Assembly: GCA_002803225.1 (NCBI GenBank)
Contig: NXFV01001061.1
Location: 1 to 58,384 of the forward strand
Reading direction: 5' to 3'
DNA from: Gamarada debralockiae
Lineage: Eukaryota > Ascomycota > Leotiomycetes > Helotiales > Hyphodiscaceae
Length of the DNA: 58,384 nucleotides
Shown here one piece after another: positions 57,567 through 58,384 of the stretch. The translations under genes and the position numbers were made by a program. The notes under the pieces were generated by a model. The model made no database searches and had not been told where the DNA came from. It was given only the letters and a program-made list of their open reading frames with translations. Positions within the stretch are counted from its first letter, which is position 1; every line of letters starts with the position of its first letter.

Positions 57567-58384
57567 TCTCCCAAATAAAATACGTTTTGTTGGAAATTGA
57601 ACAAGCAATTTGAGGTAATTCGTAGAGTAAGACTTAGAACAATGTCGGGAATGAAAAAGGGGGTCGTGTGCGAGGAGACTTATGTAGCTGGATAAAAACA
57701 CGCGAACGGCAAGATCCTCGAGGTTTGTTTAAAGGATCTGAAAAGCCGCAAGGAATCGGGTTTAGGACAGCCAATAGGGAAGGCCAAATGACAGAAAAGA
57801 GATAGCTGAAGGGCTGTGTGGAGTGATGAAGGACCTCGAAGGATACGAAGCTGAAAACCCTGATCTGATCATCTTGCTAATAACCTCTCGATCAATACTT
57901 CATAGCCTCCTTGGGCATATGGAGTCCCTTTAAAACAGGAGAGTGGTGCGAACTTAGAAGTGTTAGCTCCGGTGGCTTGCTTAAGCTTAATGGCAGTGAA
58001 TGCCGCTTGACCAATCAATGTACAGATCGGCGAAGATTATTGGGTTGTCAAAACCAGTCGATGAGAAACAAGGTTAGCATTCCCTATGCCATGCCTACCA
58101 CTTAGGCTCTAAATATTAATGTTAAAGGGGCAACTATGTTGGGGTGCTGGTTAGCGGAAATTCGGAGTTCGAGAATTTTGTGGGGGAAGGTCCTGCGCCC
58201 GACCTCAGGAATGTCAGAAGGTCAGAGCGGTTATGGCAATAGTGACAGTACACAGTAGTGATATTATATTGATGAGATTGATGGACTGGAACTTCTGCTC
58301 TTCCGTTCCTTTATCCCCACGTCACCAGTGTGTGCACTAATTCGTGGAACAGCCGTAGATTAGCCGAATGTAAATAACCTCGAA
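57567..58384. other. Right flank
   Basis: Upstream region of the Cys-rich protein gene running to the window edge. No coding exon or repeat recognised. Confidence 0.5.

Noticed and set aside
7..58384. CACGTG as a window-wide phosphate regulon signal
   Set aside because: The motif occurs at about the random rate over the window and lies in many unrelated genes and coding regions, so only the pair at the PhnY promoter was kept, with caution.
1..58384. CRISPR arrays, bacterial operons or ribosome binding sites
   Set aside because: The DNA is clearly nuclear fungal, with spliceosomal introns in most genes and no regularly spaced short repeats of that kind.

Overview
This is a stretch of nuclear DNA from a filamentous ascomycete (Pezizomycotina; the gene families fit a Leotiomycetes/Helotiales-type fungus, but the class is an inference). 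The signs are many short introns of about 46-90 bases with canonical fungal branch and acceptor signals, Zn2Cys6 regulators, DUF8004 and Dal5-type proteins, and MFS-rich accessory content. I rebuilt splice forms by hand. For all 18 spliced models (the FMO copy with one stop included) the exon lengths sum to a multiple of three. About 50 introns are modelled.

Layout. 1-8135: a small MITE-like element, a flavin monooxygenase (FMO) copy carrying one in-frame stop, a monocarboxylate-type MFS transporter and a divergent Zn2Cys6 regulator. 9193-18367: a large DUF8004 protein, a Dal5/allantoate-type transporter and an NmrA-like protein. 19182-23774: a divergent alpha-rhamnosidase (GH78)/sugar-transporter pair, both broken; a solo LTR with a perfect target-site duplication sits in the first, and a fragment of the same LTR lies where the second stops. 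24702-31789: a P450, an amino-acid/polyamine/choline (APC) permease and a Zn2Cys6 regulator, all on the minus strand.

32419-42094 is the most interesting block. A PHO84-type phosphate transporter is divergent from a phytanoyl-CoA-hydroxylase-family dioxygenase, which is followed by an HD-domain protein with the hallmarks of PhnZ. In bacteria PhnY (2-oxoglutarate dioxygenase) and PhnZ (mixed-valent di-iron oxygenase) oxidise 2-aminoethylphosphonate to glycine and phosphate. The fungal pair retains the expected metal ligands and the substrate-gating Tyr/Glu. With the phosphate transporter next door and a secreted phosphoesterase 3 kb away, this looks like a eukaryotic oxidative phosphonate-scavenging locus. 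A membrane-anchored multicopper oxidase lies within the same block.

42178-45875 holds two decayed genes, one carrying the second copy of the MITE-like element. 46460-57566 returns to intact genes: a fungal transcription-factor-domain protein, a sugar transporter, a RED/IK-like splicing protein, a nucleoside hydrolase with an 8-nt microexon, and a secreted protein with repeated CC motifs.

Two gene-structure themes stand out. Six of the roughly 50 introns appear to be GC-AG, and there are several very small exons (8, 28, 29 and 34 nt). Exon coordinates are hand-derived and may be off by a base or so.
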